Below are positions 9,402 through 18,628 of a stretch of DNA of 59,967 nt, one piece after another. The stretch comes from an uncultured Eubacteriales bacterium (GTDB taxonomy: Bacteria; Bacillota; Clostridia; Christensenellales; Pumilibacteraceae), in NCBI GenBank assembly GCA_900543755.1, contig UQSP01000007.1, positions 1 to 59,967 on the forward strand, read 5' to 3'. How positions within the stretch are numbered: the first letter of the stretch is position 1; each line of letters begins with the position of its first letter. A program made the position numbers and the translations under genes. The notes below the pieces were generated by a model. The model had not been told where the DNA came from, did no database searches, and worked only from the letters and a program-made list of their open reading frames with translations.

Positions 9402-10487
9402 GTGAAAGTTATTTATCTGTTTTTCAAAAGATTTTTCGATATTCTGGCGTCTTTTTTTGCGCTTGTTTTGCTTTTGGTTCCTTTTGCGGTTATTGCGGTT
9501 GTCATAAAGTGTACTTCCAAGGGCCCCGTTTTCTTCAAACAGAAACGCGTCGGTAAAAACAAGAAGCTTTTTACTATTTTAAAGTTCCGCACCATGCGAG
9601 TGGACGCACCCAAGGACACTGCCACGCACCTTCTCAGCAACGCAGACTCTTACATAACGGGCGTGGGTAAGTTTTTAAGAAAGACCAGCATTGACGAGCT
9701 TCCTCAGATTTTCAATATTTTCGTCGGACATATGTCCGTCATAGGTCCCCGTCCCGCGCTGTACAACCAGTACGACCTTGTGGAATTAAGGGATAAATAT
9801 AACGCAAACGGCGTTCGTCCGGGGCTTACGGGGCTTGCTCAGATAAGCGGCCGCGACGAACTGGAGCTGGACGTAAAGGCGCGTCTTGACGGCGAATACG
9901 TGGAAAAAATGAGCCTTTGGCTGGATATCAAAATCTTTTTCAAAACCTTACTGTCGGTTTTCAAAAGCGACGGAGTCGTGGAGGGCGGCACCGGCGCCAT
10001 GGCGAAAGCCGTGAAAGAAAACTCTTTAACCGCTTTTAACCCGGAAAACGACGCAAAAGCGGAAGAAGTCAGCGAGGAGAAGGCGTCAGAGGAAAACGTA
10101 ACTGAAGCCGCGGACGGAAACAACGCGGAAAATCAATCCGATGCGGATTTTGACGCTTGTTCCGTACCGTCAAACGATGCGGACGAAACTCAGGGAAACG
10201 GTTCGGTAGATTTTGCTTCGGCGCCGCGCGAGATTAATGCGGGCGGCGAAAGCGTCAATAACTGTCAACCCGAAGAAAATGCGGATATGAACGCGCGCAA
10301 GGATTCGGTTTTATCCGACTCAGGCGCAGACAGCGACGCTTTAAAAAATCAATCCGATGCGATGGAAGCGGAGGCTGAAAGCGTTTTGTCCGCTTTCGTG
10401 GACGCTTGCTGCTACGGCGGGCAGGATAAAAAAGACGCTGATTCGTTAAAAGACGACAATTCCTTAAAAGAGGAAAAAGACAGATGA
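9402..10487 (+). CDS. Undecaprenyl-phosphate sugar transferase with acidic C-terminal tail
   Basis: Starts the repeat unit of the exopolysaccharide by moving a sugar-1-phosphate from a UDP-sugar to undecaprenyl phosphate at the membrane. After one N-terminal membrane helix come the family signatures SKGPVFFKQKRVGKN, LKFRTM, SIDELPQIFNIFVGHMSVIG and GPRPA, then RPGLTGLAQISGRDEL. The catalytic part ends near residue 195. The last 165 or so residues are a low-complexity tail dominated by D, E, A, N, S and Q, which is not part of the family and is likely disordered. I chose GTG 9402 (start KVIYLFFKRFF) because the longer frame begins inside the promoter. The stop overlaps the next gene by four bases. 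Confidence 0.88.
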   Translation: MKVIYLFFKRFFDILASFFALVLLLVPFAVIAVVIKCTSKGPVFFKQKRVGKNKKLFTILKFRTMRVDAPKDTATHLLSNADSYITGVGKFLRKTSIDELPQIFNIFVGHMSVIGPRPALYNQYDLVELRDKYNANGVRPGLTGLAQISGRDELELDVKARLDGEYVEKMSLWLDIKIFFKTLLSVFKSDGVVEGGTGAMAKAVKENSLTAFNPENDAKAEEVSEEKASEENVTEAADGNNAENQSDADFDACSVPSNDADETQGNGSVDFASAPREINAGGESVNNCQPEENADMNARKDSVLSDSGADSDALKNQSDAMEAEAESVLSAFVDACCYGGQDKKDADSLKDDNSLKEEKDR

Positions 10488-11329
10488 AAGTACTTATTAC
10501 GGGCAAAAACAGTTACGTCGGCAGGGCTGCAGCGCTCCGTCTTACCGAAGCGGGGCATGAAGTCGAAGAACTCGACATGATAGGAAACGCATGGAAAGAA
10601 AAGGATTTTTCGGGCTTCGACTGCGTTTTTCACGTTGCGGGCATCGCTCATGACGTCAAGGGCAAGCAGAACGAGGGGCTGTATATGGCGGTCAACCGCG
10701 ACCTTGCCGTCGAAACTGCCGAAAAAGCCAAAAACAGCGGCGTAAAACAGTTTATTTTTATGTCGAGTATGCTTATTTACAACGGATGTAAAAACAAAAA
10801 CATAGATTCGGGTATTGCTCCTTGCGCAAAGGGAGTCTATGCGCAAAGCAAATTGCAGGCGGACGAAAAGATAAGAGAAATGTCCGACGAAAATTTCAAG
10901 GTCGCAGTGCTGCGTCCGCCCATGATTTTCGGCAAAGACTGCAAGGGCAATTTTCCGCGGCTTGTAAGTCTTGCGCTTAAAACTCCGCTATTTCCCAAAA
11001 TCGAAAACAAACGCAGTATGCTGTATATCGAAAACTTAAGCGAGTTTGTCCGTTTAGCCGTGGAAAACCGTGTCGAAGGCGTCTTTTTCCCGCAGAATCC
11101 GCAGTATTTCGCGACTTACGCGATTGTTTCGACCGCGGCGGCGGCAAAAGGGAAAAAACTGCGCTTAACAAAGCTTTTCAACTGGCTTGTGTTTTTATTG
11201 ATGCCGTTTTCCAAATCCATGAAAAAAGTATTCGGCTCGCTTACTTATGATAAAAGCTTGTCCGATACGTTTGAAGGCAAATATGTCGTTGCGGATAACG
11301 CGGAAAGTCTGAAAAGAAGTATAAGTTGA
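10484..11329 (+). CDS. NAD-dependent epimerase/dehydratase (extended SDR)
   Basis: Nucleotide-sugar modifying enzyme, 281 residues, slightly short for the family. The Rossmann entry is LITGKNSYVGRA (about 4-15), followed by VFHVAGIAH and the catalytic YAQSK pair (YxxxK, about 120-124) after MSSMLIYNG. This fits a UDP-sugar 4-epimerase or 4,6-dehydratase/reductase supplying the operon. The start ATG overlaps the preceding stop (ATGA), so translation is coupled. The exact sugar cannot be deduced; the C-terminal substrate domain is reduced. Confidence 0.85.
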   Translation: MKVLITGKNSYVGRAAALRLTEAGHEVEELDMIGNAWKEKDFSGFDCVFHVAGIAHDVKGKQNEGLYMAVNRDLAVETAEKAKNSGVKQFIFMSSMLIYNGCKNKNIDSGIAPCAKGVYAQSKLQADEKIREMSDENFKVAVLRPPMIFGKDCKGNFPRLVSLALKTPLFPKIENKRSMLYIENLSEFVRLAVENRVEGVFFPQNPQYFATYAIVSTAAAAKGKKLRLTKLFNWLVFLLMPFSKSMKKVFGSLTYDKSLSDTFEGKYVVADNAESLKRSIS

Positions 11330-11347
11330 AAGGCAGGTAACCGATAA

Positions 11348-12451
11348 GTGAAGAAAGCATTAATTTTTGTAAATTCGGATATTGTTATTTATAATTTTAA
11401 AAAAGAGCTTTTACTTGCTTTAATAGAAAAAGGTTTCGAAGTATACGTATCTGTGCCTTTCGGGGAAAAAATTGAATTGCTTAAGGAAATCGGCGTTAAA
11501 CTTATCGAAACAAAGATAGACAGACGGGGCATAAATCCTTTTTCGGATTTAAAACTTTACGCGCAGTACGACAAAATCATAAAGCAAATAAAACCGGAAT
11601 TTATAATGACCCTTACCGTAAAGTGTAATATTTACGGCGGAAAAGCAGCAAGAAAGCATAAAATACCTTATTATTGCAATGTTACGGGACTGGGTACGGC
11701 TTTTCAAAAGAACAACTGGCTGAAAAAAATAGTCGTAAGGTTATACAAAAGCGCACTTAAAGGCGTAAATAAAGTATTTTTTGAAAACGAAAACAATTTG
11801 CAGGTTTTTCTTTCCGAAAAAATCATTCCTGAAGATAAAGCCTGTTTGCTTAAGGGCGCGGGAGTAAATTTAGACGAATTTGAGTTTGAGCCCATGCCCG
11901 AAAGGGATTTTGTTTCGTTTCTTTATCTTGGCAGAATTATGAAGGAAAAAGGCATAGACGAACTGTTGTTTGCTGCGGAAAAAATTCATGCCGAATTTCC
12001 TTTTTTCAAAATAAAGCTTGTGGGCTATTGTGAAGAGAATTATTCGGACAAGCTTGACGAAGCGCAAAAAAAAGGATTTGCTGAATATTGCGGTTTCCAA
12101 AATTGCGTAAAAGATTTTATAAAGGATGCCGATTGTGTAGTTTTACCAAGTTATCACGAGGGGATGAGTAATACTCTGCTTGAAAGCGCGTCTATGGGAA
12201 GACCGCTTATCACAAGCGATATTCCCGGCTGCAGGGAGGCGCTGGAGGACGGGCAAAACGGGTTTTTATGTAAAGCAAAAAGCGGAGAAAGCCTTTATGA
12301 CGCCATGAAAAGGTTTATGCTTCTTTCGGGCGAAGAAAGACAACGCATGGGAATAGCTTCGCGCCGACTTATGGAAAAATCATTCGACAGGAAATCGGTG
12401 GTTAATACTACTTTAAACGTTGTTTTAAGTGAAGAAGAGGCCTTAAAATGA
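11348..12451 (+). CDS. Glycosyltransferase family 4
   Basis: Retaining GT-B transferase of 367 residues. The N-terminal half starts with KKALIFVNSDIVIYNF, as in WbpH/WcaI-like enzymes. The C-terminal half has the donor site FLYLGRIMKEKGIDELLFA and the E-x7-E motif within HEGMSNTLLESASMGRPLI. Cytoplasmic face of the membrane, adding one sugar to the lipid-linked unit. GTG start with AGGCAGG upstream; the stop overlaps the following ATG. Donor and acceptor unknown. Confidence 0.9.
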   Translation: MKKALIFVNSDIVIYNFKKELLLALIEKGFEVYVSVPFGEKIELLKEIGVKLIETKIDRRGINPFSDLKLYAQYDKIIKQIKPEFIMTLTVKCNIYGGKAARKHKIPYYCNVTGLGTAFQKNNWLKKIVVRLYKSALKGVNKVFFENENNLQVFLSEKIIPEDKACLLKGAGVNLDEFEFEPMPERDFVSFLYLGRIMKEKGIDELLFAAEKIHAEFPFFKIKLVGYCEENYSDKLDEAQKKGFAEYCGFQNCVKDFIKDADCVVLPSYHEGMSNTLLESASMGRPLITSDIPGCREALEDGQNGFLCKAKSGESLYDAMKRFMLLSGEERQRMGIASRRLMEKSFDRKSVVNTTLNVVLSEEEALK

Positions 12452-13323
12452 TTACCTTACTTACACCCACATACAACAGATGCGCGTTTTTGCCCGCGCT
12501 ATACGAAAGCTTGAAACGACAGACAAGCAAAAATTTTGAGTGGCTTATCGTGGACGACGGAAGTGAAGACGGTACCAAAGAGCTTGTCGAAACGTTTTGT
12601 GCGGAAGAAAACGGTTTTAAAATCAGTTACGTTTTTCAACAAAACGGCGGAAAACATACTGCTTTGAATACGGGTGTAAACTATTGTGAAAGCGAATTGA
12701 CGGCTATTGTGGACAGCGATGACTTTCTGCTTGACGACGCGGTGCAAACTATTGAAGAAAATTGGGTAAAATACTCTATGGACGGCTCTTTATGCGGGCT
12801 TGTTTTTCTTCGGCAGGACCGGGACGGAAAAGTAATAGGTCAAAAATTTCCCGAGGACGCATATAAAAGCAATTACATCGATTGCAGGGTAAATATGGGC
12901 ATTACGGGCGATAAGTTTGAGGTTTTCCGCACAGAATACCTTAAGCAATACCGTTTTCCCGTCTTTACGGGCGAGCGCTTTTTGGGCGAAAGCGTGGTCT
13001 GGGGCAGAATGGCGGAAAAGTATGACATGATTCACCTCAATATTCCGCTTTATGTGTGCGAGTACCATGAAGGCGGTCTGTCAGAAAGCGGCAGGAAACT
13101 GCGCATGAGCTGCCCTTTGGGCGGGCGTGAATACGCTAAAACTTTTCTTACCGATAAGGTTAGGTTTATAAAGCGAGTAAAATTCATGCTGTTGTACATT
13201 GTTTACAGTCGTCAGGCGGGAATGACGCATAAAGCGGCTAAAAAGGAAATTAAGTACAAATTTTTGTACGAACTTTGCAAGATACCCGCGTTTTTTATAA
13301 GAAAGAGGTGGAACAAAGAATAA
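12448..13323 (+). CDS. Glycosyltransferase family 2
   Basis: Inverting GT-A transferase, 291 residues. The nucleotide-binding start is LLTPTYNRCAFLPALYESL with WLIVDDGSEDGTKELV, and the metal-binding DXD is AIVDSDDFLLDDAV (about 90-103). It is similar in layout to the transferase at 16941 (same TPVYNR..LP.LYESLK..T opening), so the two are paralogues. Coupled by overlap to the gene before and abutting the polymerase gene after it. Confidence 0.9.
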   Translation: MITLLTPTYNRCAFLPALYESLKRQTSKNFEWLIVDDGSEDGTKELVETFCAEENGFKISYVFQQNGGKHTALNTGVNYCESELTAIVDSDDFLLDDAVQTIEENWVKYSMDGSLCGLVFLRQDRDGKVIGQKFPEDAYKSNYIDCRVNMGITGDKFEVFRTEYLKQYRFPVFTGERFLGESVVWGRMAEKYDMIHLNIPLYVCEYHEGGLSESGRKLRMSCPLGGREYAKTFLTDKVRFIKRVKFMLLYIVYSRQAGMTHKAAKKEIKYKFLYELCKIPAFFIRKRWNKE

Positions 13324-14496
13324 ATGTTTTTGTGGGCAGTGATTTTTCTTTTGATATTGGTTCTTTCGGTTGTTTATACGAAAGACCTTTGCGTCGTTAA
13401 AGGAAACGGCGATTTTCTTGCTGTCCGCAAAAAAGTTTTTTCACACCAAAAAATCGCGCTTGTCTGCGTGCTTGTTTTATTATGCCTTATTTCGGGATTA
13501 AGATTTGAAACGGGTGGAAGCGATTACTTTGTTTACGAGGGCATATATCAAAGACTACCCAAACTTTCCGGGTTTTTCGCAAATATAAGCAATCTTGAGC
13601 AGTACAACGTATTCGGGCATGAAAGATTGTGGCTTTTTATTCAATCCTTTTTTAAATCGTTAGGGTTTTCCTATAATGCGTTTTTGTTCGTTCATTCGGC
13701 GTTTTTCTTTATTTGCCTGTATTTTTTCTTGAAAAGATACAGCCTTAATCCGATGTTTTGCGTTTTGGTCTTTTTGTCGTTGATGTATTTTTATAATACG
13801 ATGATAAGCCTGCGTCAATCCACGGTTATTGCAATTTTCTTGGTTTCGCTGCCTTTGCTTGAAAAAAGACGCTATTTAAGGTATTTCATTGTTGTGGCGG
13901 TTTGCTTTTTTATCCATTACAGCTCTTTGTACCTTATAATTTTGCCGTTTGTTTGCAGGTTTGTACCCAAGACGAAAAAAACTCTTATAATTTTGCTTGT
14001 AATAAGTATACCTATTATAATTATTACTACTCAGGTAAATATCATAGGTTGGTTTATTAACTTATCGGAACCCGTCGTAAGTTCTTTGTTCGGGTCTACT
14101 TTCGGCAGCAAATACGCCGCGCTTAAAGATGTATCCGAGCCTATAAGCATTTTCCACGTGCTTCAGTATTTCCTGGTGCTTTTCGTGTTTATACTGTTTT
14201 TCGACGAAGCAAAAAAATACGGAAAGTTTTTTGAATTTGCCTTTGTCATGATTGTGTGTCTGTTTCCGATTCTGGTGGTATTTCGTAATTTCGGTATCTT
14301 CACAAGACTCAAGGACTTTTTCTATTTGTCCTACGGTACGCTTTTCAGCATTCTGTTTCTGGTAAAAGAACAACGTTATAAGTGGCTTATGTTTATCGCG
14401 GCAAGCATGGTTTGCGGATTTACTTACTTCAGATTTATTATTTTGTTTGACGAGGGTCACTTCATGTCTTACAAATCCATTTTGTTAAAAGGATAA
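13324..14496 (+). CDS. EpsG-like exopolysaccharide polymerase
   Basis: 390-residue membrane protein with ten or more hydrophobic segments. The EpsG signature region GLRFETGGSDYFVYEGIY (about 59-76) is present, as is the MISLRQSTVIAIFLVSLPLL segment (about 160-179). It is the likely Wzy-type polymerase that joins lipid-linked repeat units outside the membrane. It begins immediately at the stop of the preceding gene and ends 4 bases before the next. AT-rich as expected for a membrane protein gene. Confidence 0.82.
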   Translation: MFLWAVIFLLILVLSVVYTKDLCVVKGNGDFLAVRKKVFSHQKIALVCVLVLLCLISGLRFETGGSDYFVYEGIYQRLPKLSGFFANISNLEQYNVFGHERLWLFIQSFFKSLGFSYNAFLFVHSAFFFICLYFFLKRYSLNPMFCVLVFLSLMYFYNTMISLRQSTVIAIFLVSLPLLEKRRYLRYFIVVAVCFFIHYSSLYLIILPFVCRFVPKTKKTLIILLVISIPIIIITTQVNIIGWFINLSEPVVSSLFGSTFGSKYAALKDVSEPISIFHVLQYFLVLFVFILFFDEAKKYGKFFEFAFVMIVCLFPILVVFRNFGIFTRLKDFFYLSYGTLFSILFLVKEQRYKWLMFIAASMVCGFTYFRFIILFDEGHFMSYKSILLKG

Positions 14497-14500
14497 GTTT

Positions 14501-15424
14501 ATGAAAATTTCCTTTATAATTCCCGTTTATAACGTGGAAAATTATCTTCAAAAATGCGTAGAAAGCGTTTTAAAGCAAAATTGCGATAAGGAAATAATTT
14601 TAGTCGACGACGGAAGCACCGACGGAAGCGGAAAAATCTGCGACGACTATGCCGAAAAATACCCCGAAAGCATAACCGTTTTACACAAGGGAAACGGAGG
14701 ATTGTCTTCGGCAAGAAACGCCGGACTTGAAAAAGCAAGCGGTGATTTAACAATGTTCGTGGACAGCGACGATTACATAGACGATTCGGCTGCGGAAGTA
14801 ATAATCGGCGTTTTTTCCGACTGTGACTGCGATTGCGTAATGTTCAACGGCGTAAGAGAAACGGGCAGTGAAAAGACGCCCGTTTCCCGCTCCGAAAGTT
14901 TCGGCCCCGTCAAAGGAAGCGCGTTCATGGCGAGGAAAATACGGGAAAAAGCTCTTTGGGCGCCGGTAACGTTTTATTGCTACAAAAGAAGCTTGCTGGC
15001 CGATAACGATTTTTATTTCAAGCAAGGCATTTTAAGCGAAGACGAACAATTCACTCCGCGAGTTTTGCTTAAGTGCGAAAAAATATGTTATACCGATTAC
15101 CCGATTTATTATTACGTTTCGCGTGAAGGTTCGATTACGTGCACAAAAAATCCCGAAAAAATCAAAAAACGTTACTTCGACATGATAAACACGATTTTCG
15201 AACTGGAAAAACTTTACGATTCAGCTTCAATGGAAAAGAAAGAAAAGCTGATTCTTAAAGACTATCTGGCAAGGCAGTATTTGAATTGTGCGTCGGAAAT
15301 AAAAAAACTGCAAAAATTCAAGGCGGATAAAAACTTTCTCAAAAAAAACGCAAGGCTTTTCAGTACAAAATTGAAAAAATATTTGTTTTTATTCAATTAC
15401 AGATTGTACAACAGGCTTAAGTAG
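14501..15424 (+). CDS. Glycosyltransferase family 2
   Basis: 307-residue GT-A enzyme. It opens ISFIIPVYNVENYLQKCVES, continues with ILVDDGSTDGSGKICDDYA and GGLSSARNAGL, and has the DXD in MFVDSDDYID. The C-terminal third is Lys-rich and helical. Typical capsule/EPS chain-extending transferase; sugar unknown. ATG preceded by AAGGAT four bases after the polymerase stop. Confidence 0.9.
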   Translation: MKISFIIPVYNVENYLQKCVESVLKQNCDKEIILVDDGSTDGSGKICDDYAEKYPESITVLHKGNGGLSSARNAGLEKASGDLTMFVDSDDYIDDSAAEVIIGVFSDCDCDCVMFNGVRETGSEKTPVSRSESFGPVKGSAFMARKIREKALWAPVTFYCYKRSLLADNDFYFKQGILSEDEQFTPRVLLKCEKICYTDYPIYYYVSREGSITCTKNPEKIKKRYFDMINTIFELEKLYDSASMEKKEKLILKDYLARQYLNCASEIKKLQKFKADKNFLKKNARLFSTKLKKYLFLFNYRLYNRLK

Positions 15425-15431
15425 GAGTGTT

Positions 15432-15679
15432 ATGATACCTAAAAAGATACATTACTGCTGGTTCGGCGGCAAGCCTTTAACTCCCATGGCGGAGGAATGT
15501 ATAGCAAGCTGGCGGGAAAAAATGCCCGATTACGAAATCGTGGAGTGGAACGAAAGCAACTTCGATTTTTCTTCGTGCGAATTTGCGCTAAAAGCATACG
15601 AGAACAAAAAATGGGCGTTTGTTTCGGATTATTGCCGCACATGGGTGCTTTATAACCACGGCGGAATATACCTTGACAC
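15432..15679 (+). repeat. 248-bp identical segment, copy 1
   Basis: Identical base for base to 16193-16440 (offset 761). Identity begins exactly at the ATG and stops at 15680 (G versus C), one base inside the codons after the DXD motif. A clean recent duplication or gene-conversion tract. Confidence 0.95.
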
Positions 15680-16196
15680 GGACGTTACGGCTTATAAAAA
15701 ATTCGATGATATTCTAAATTCCGATTTCTTTATCGGTTGCGAGGACGTGGGGTGGCTGGAGTCAAGCACAATCGGGGCTTTGCCCGGTCACGAACTCATT
15801 AAAACCGTTTTGGAATCTTTCCAAAAAACAGATTTTGATTTAAATAAGGGTTGGGAAAGCATTTGTACGATGCCCATGCGGCTTACGGACGCCGTGACGG
15901 CGCGTTACGGCTTAAGACGGGTAAAAAATAAAATTACTCGCTTACCCGACGCTACGATATATCCCCGGGAATATTTCAGCCCGCTGCTATATGGCCAAAG
16001 CGAAGCAAAAATAACCGAAAACACTTATACGGTTCATTTGTTCAACGCCAGTTGGATAGAAAACAAAAACAAAGCCGGATTTGCAATAAAAAGGTTTATC
16101 AAGCGCGTCGTTTTGTTTTTCCTGGGGTATAAGGGTTTCAGAAAACTTTTTTACGGCAAATCCTTATATCAATTCGATTCGGAGGCCAAAAAATGA
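15432..16196 (+). CDS. GT32-like sugar transferase (Gly_transf_sug), copy 1
   Basis: 254-residue capsular sugar transferase of the Gly_transf_sug type (PF04488-like). It starts IPKKIHYCWFGGKPL, has the acceptor/nucleotide segment DYEIVEWNESNF (about 32-43) and the catalytic GGIYLDTDV DXD motif (about 76-84). It is one of three such enzymes here. Its first 248 bases are identical to those of the next gene, whereas the rest of the protein is only moderately similar, so the product is a mosaic. Stop overlaps the next ATG by four bases. Confidence 0.88.
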   Translation: MIPKKIHYCWFGGKPLTPMAEECIASWREKMPDYEIVEWNESNFDFSSCEFALKAYENKKWAFVSDYCRTWVLYNHGGIYLDTDVTAYKKFDDILNSDFFIGCEDVGWLESSTIGALPGHELIKTVLESFQKTDFDLNKGWESICTMPMRLTDAVTARYGLRRVKNKITRLPDATIYPREYFSPLLYGQSEAKITENTYTVHLFNASWIENKNKAGFAIKRFIKRVVLFFLGYKGFRKLFYGKSLYQFDSEAKK

Positions 16197-16440
16197 TACC
16201 TAAAAAGATACATTACTGCTGGTTCGGCGGCAAGCCTTTAACTCCCATGGCGGAGGAATGTATAGCAAGCTGGCGGGAAAAAATGCCCGATTACGAAATC
16301 GTGGAGTGGAACGAAAGCAACTTCGATTTTTCTTCGTGCGAATTTGCGCTAAAAGCATACGAGAACAAAAAATGGGCGTTTGTTTCGGATTATTGCCGCA
16401 CATGGGTGCTTTATAACCACGGCGGAATATACCTTGACAC
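16193..16440 (+). repeat. 248-bp identical segment, copy 2
   Basis: Second copy of 15432-15679 with no difference. The upstream bases differ (TGTT against AAAA), so the tract starts at the start codon. Confidence 0.95.
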
Positions 16441-16948
16441 CGACGTTAAGGCGATAAAAAGTTACAACCCGTTTTTAAATGATAAATGTTTTATCGGTTT
16501 TGAAGAAATCGATTTGTTGGAGGCGGATACCATAGGCTGTGAAAAAGGTCATCCCTTTATGCGCGCCGTGCTGGATTCGTTTGAAAAAACCGAATTCAGA
16601 TTGGATAAGGGGATAGGCTCGGTTGTTACCATGCCGCAAAGAGTGACGCGCGTGTTTCTGGAAAAATATCGGGTCAAGCGTTTTTACGACCGCGAGATTG
16701 TTTTGCCGGACGTGAAAGTCTATCCGACAAGCTATTTCAGCCCCATAGAATATCTGACGGGCAAAAAAAAGATAACTCGCGATACCGTTTCGGTGCATTT
16801 GTACAACGGCAGCTGGCTTAACGAAAAGCATAAGCCCGTAAATGCGTTTAAGTACGGTATGAAAAAAGCCGTCAAGAAATGTCTTTACGCAACAATCGGT
16901 TACGACGCCGCGCAAAAATTGATTCATCGGGGTAACAAAGATGTTTGA
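16193..16948 (+). CDS. GT32-like sugar transferase (Gly_transf_sug), copy 2
   Basis: 251-residue paralogue of the preceding gene. Residues 1-83 are identical, including the GGIYLDTDV motif; after that the two differ in most positions (for example the FIGFEEIDLLEADTIG segment against FIGCEDVGWLESSTIG). The catalytic domain for the nucleotide sugar is therefore shared while the acceptor-binding half differs. Overlaps the preceding stop and the following start. Sugar and linkage unknown. Confidence 0.88.
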   Translation: MIPKKIHYCWFGGKPLTPMAEECIASWREKMPDYEIVEWNESNFDFSSCEFALKAYENKKWAFVSDYCRTWVLYNHGGIYLDTDVKAIKSYNPFLNDKCFIGFEEIDLLEADTIGCEKGHPFMRAVLDSFEKTEFRLDKGIGSVVTMPQRVTRVFLEKYRVKRFYDREIVLPDVKVYPTSYFSPIEYLTGKKKITRDTVSVHLYNGSWLNEKHKPVNAFKYGMKKAVKKCLYATIGYDAAQKLIHRGNKDV

Positions 16949-17843
16949 AAACAAAACTCTTACCGTTTTTACTCCCGTCTATAACCGAATAAAAACGTTG
17001 CCGCGCCTTTATGAATCGCTTAAAAATCAAACCGACAAAGATTTTGTCTGGATGGTTGTCGACGACGGCTCCGTAGACGGCAGCGACGCGCTTATACGCG
17101 AATTTCAAGCCGAAGGCGCGGTCGACACGGTGTTTATAAAACAGGAAAACGGCGGCAAGCACGTTGCGCACAACAGGGCGGTGGAAGAGTGTTCTACGCA
17201 GTTGTTTGTGTGTCTTGACAGTGACGATTGGTTTACCGCAGACGCTGTGGAATTTATCAATACAACTCACAGACAAAACGCGGATAAAAATTGTTTTGCG
17301 TATATTTCTCCGAGAATGGGTCCCGACGGAAACGTCCCCGGCAAAAATTTTTATGAAAAAGATACTTTTGCGGAGTTTCACGACTTATATACAAAACAAA
17401 AATATCAAGGCGAAACCATGATAGTTTTCGTTGCGGAAAAACTTAAAAAATTTGCTTTTCCCGTGTTCGAAAACGAAAAATTTCTGGCGGAAAACGCGCT
17501 TTACTATCAGTTCGGCAACCCTAAGACTATGTTTTTGCCTAAAAGCGTATACGGTTTTGAATACCGAAGCGACGGGCTGTCTTTAAATATCACGGATAAC
17601 GTCAAAAAAAACCCTAAAGGCGTAGTGTTCAACAGCAATCTTACCGCGGTTTCCGATTTTATTCCGTTCTTGTCGCGCGTGCGCTCCGCCGCCAATTTTT
17701 ACGCATTCAAAAAATATTTCGGGACAGGCGACGTTATGGGAGAGAAAAAGATTCCCTTTTCGGTCGCGGCGCCCGCGTTAATTCTTCAGCCTCTTTTAAG
17801 AAACAGAATAAAGAAAAGATTCGGGCAGGTGAAAAAATCATGA
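16941..17843 (+). CDS. Glycosyltransferase family 2
   Basis: 300-residue GT-A transferase. The N-terminus has TVFTPVYNRIKTLPRLYESL and WMVVDDGSVDGSDALI, the DXD is FVCLDSDDWFTADAV (about 91-105), and a QENGGKHVAHN acceptor loop is present. Closest relative inside the window is the GT2 at 12448, which shares the NGGKH..(L/H)N loop. Overlaps both neighbours by a few bases. Confidence 0.9.
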   Translation: MFENKTLTVFTPVYNRIKTLPRLYESLKNQTDKDFVWMVVDDGSVDGSDALIREFQAEGAVDTVFIKQENGGKHVAHNRAVEECSTQLFVCLDSDDWFTADAVEFINTTHRQNADKNCFAYISPRMGPDGNVPGKNFYEKDTFAEFHDLYTKQKYQGETMIVFVAEKLKKFAFPVFENEKFLAENALYYQFGNPKTMFLPKSVYGFEYRSDGLSLNITDNVKKNPKGVVFNSNLTAVSDFIPFLSRVRSAANFYAFKKYFGTGDVMGEKKIPFSVAAPALILQPLLRNRIKKRFGQVKKS

Positions 17844-18628
17844 TACCTAAGACAATTAATTACGTTTGGGTGGGCGGCGCGCCTAAAAATCCGCTTATCG
17901 AAAAATGTATCGAAAGCTGGAAAAAATATATGCCAGATTACGAAATCGTGGAGTGGAACGAAAGCAATTTTGACCTTGATTCGGTGCCGTTCGCGCGCGA
18001 GGCTTACGACAATAAAAAGTGGGCGTTTGTTTCGGACGTTATTCGTACGTATGTTCTTTACCGCCACGGCGGAGTGTATTTCGACACGGATATCGAGCTT
18101 TTACGAAAACCTTGCAATATTTTCGATAAAGGCACTGTTTTGGGATACGAAAATAAATGGCTTTTGGGTGCACACGTAATGGCGTCCGAGCCCGATCATC
18201 CGATTTTCAAAAAACTGTACGAACAATACTTAAATGATAAATTCGTTATAGACGGCATATTTAATTTAAAGACAATTCCCAACAGATTGTCGGAAATAGT
18301 ATTCGATTATCTTGACAAACGACATTTGCCCAATAAAGAATACGAGTTTAACGAAGTTCATTTGTATCCTAAGGAGTATTTTACGGCACAAAAAACGGAT
18401 TATCCCGCAGTTACTGTTCATCATTTCGTAGGGTCGTGGCAGTCGGAAACCAGACTGACTCATTTTCAATGGACCGTTTTAAGGGTGCGTTTAAAACTTC
18501 TCAATTGGAGTTATGCTTTTAAAAGCAACGTCAGCACGATTGAAAAGGAAAATAAAATCTGGCGATGGGCGCTTAAAAAAACCGCTGAAAACGACAAAAA
18601 AAATAAAAAAATTCATATAAAATTATGA
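17840..18628 (+). CDS. GT32-like sugar transferase, third paralogue
   Basis: 262 residues, start IPKTINYVWVGGAPKNP, then DYEIVEWNESNFDL and the catalytic GGVYFDTDIELL. It aligns with the two copies at 15432 and 16193 but is clearly older (V/W swaps, D for S) and shares no long identical DNA with them. A Lys/Asn-rich helix ends the protein. Coupled by four-base overlaps to the GT2 before and the flippase after. Confidence 0.88.
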   Translation: MIPKTINYVWVGGAPKNPLIEKCIESWKKYMPDYEIVEWNESNFDLDSVPFAREAYDNKKWAFVSDVIRTYVLYRHGGVYFDTDIELLRKPCNIFDKGTVLGYENKWLLGAHVMASEPDHPIFKKLYEQYLNDKFVIDGIFNLKTIPNRLSEIVFDYLDKRHLPNKEYEFNEVHLYPKEYFTAQKTDYPAVTVHHFVGSWQSETRLTHFQWTVLRVRLKLLNWSYAFKSNVSTIEKENKIWRWALKKTAENDKKNKKIHIKL

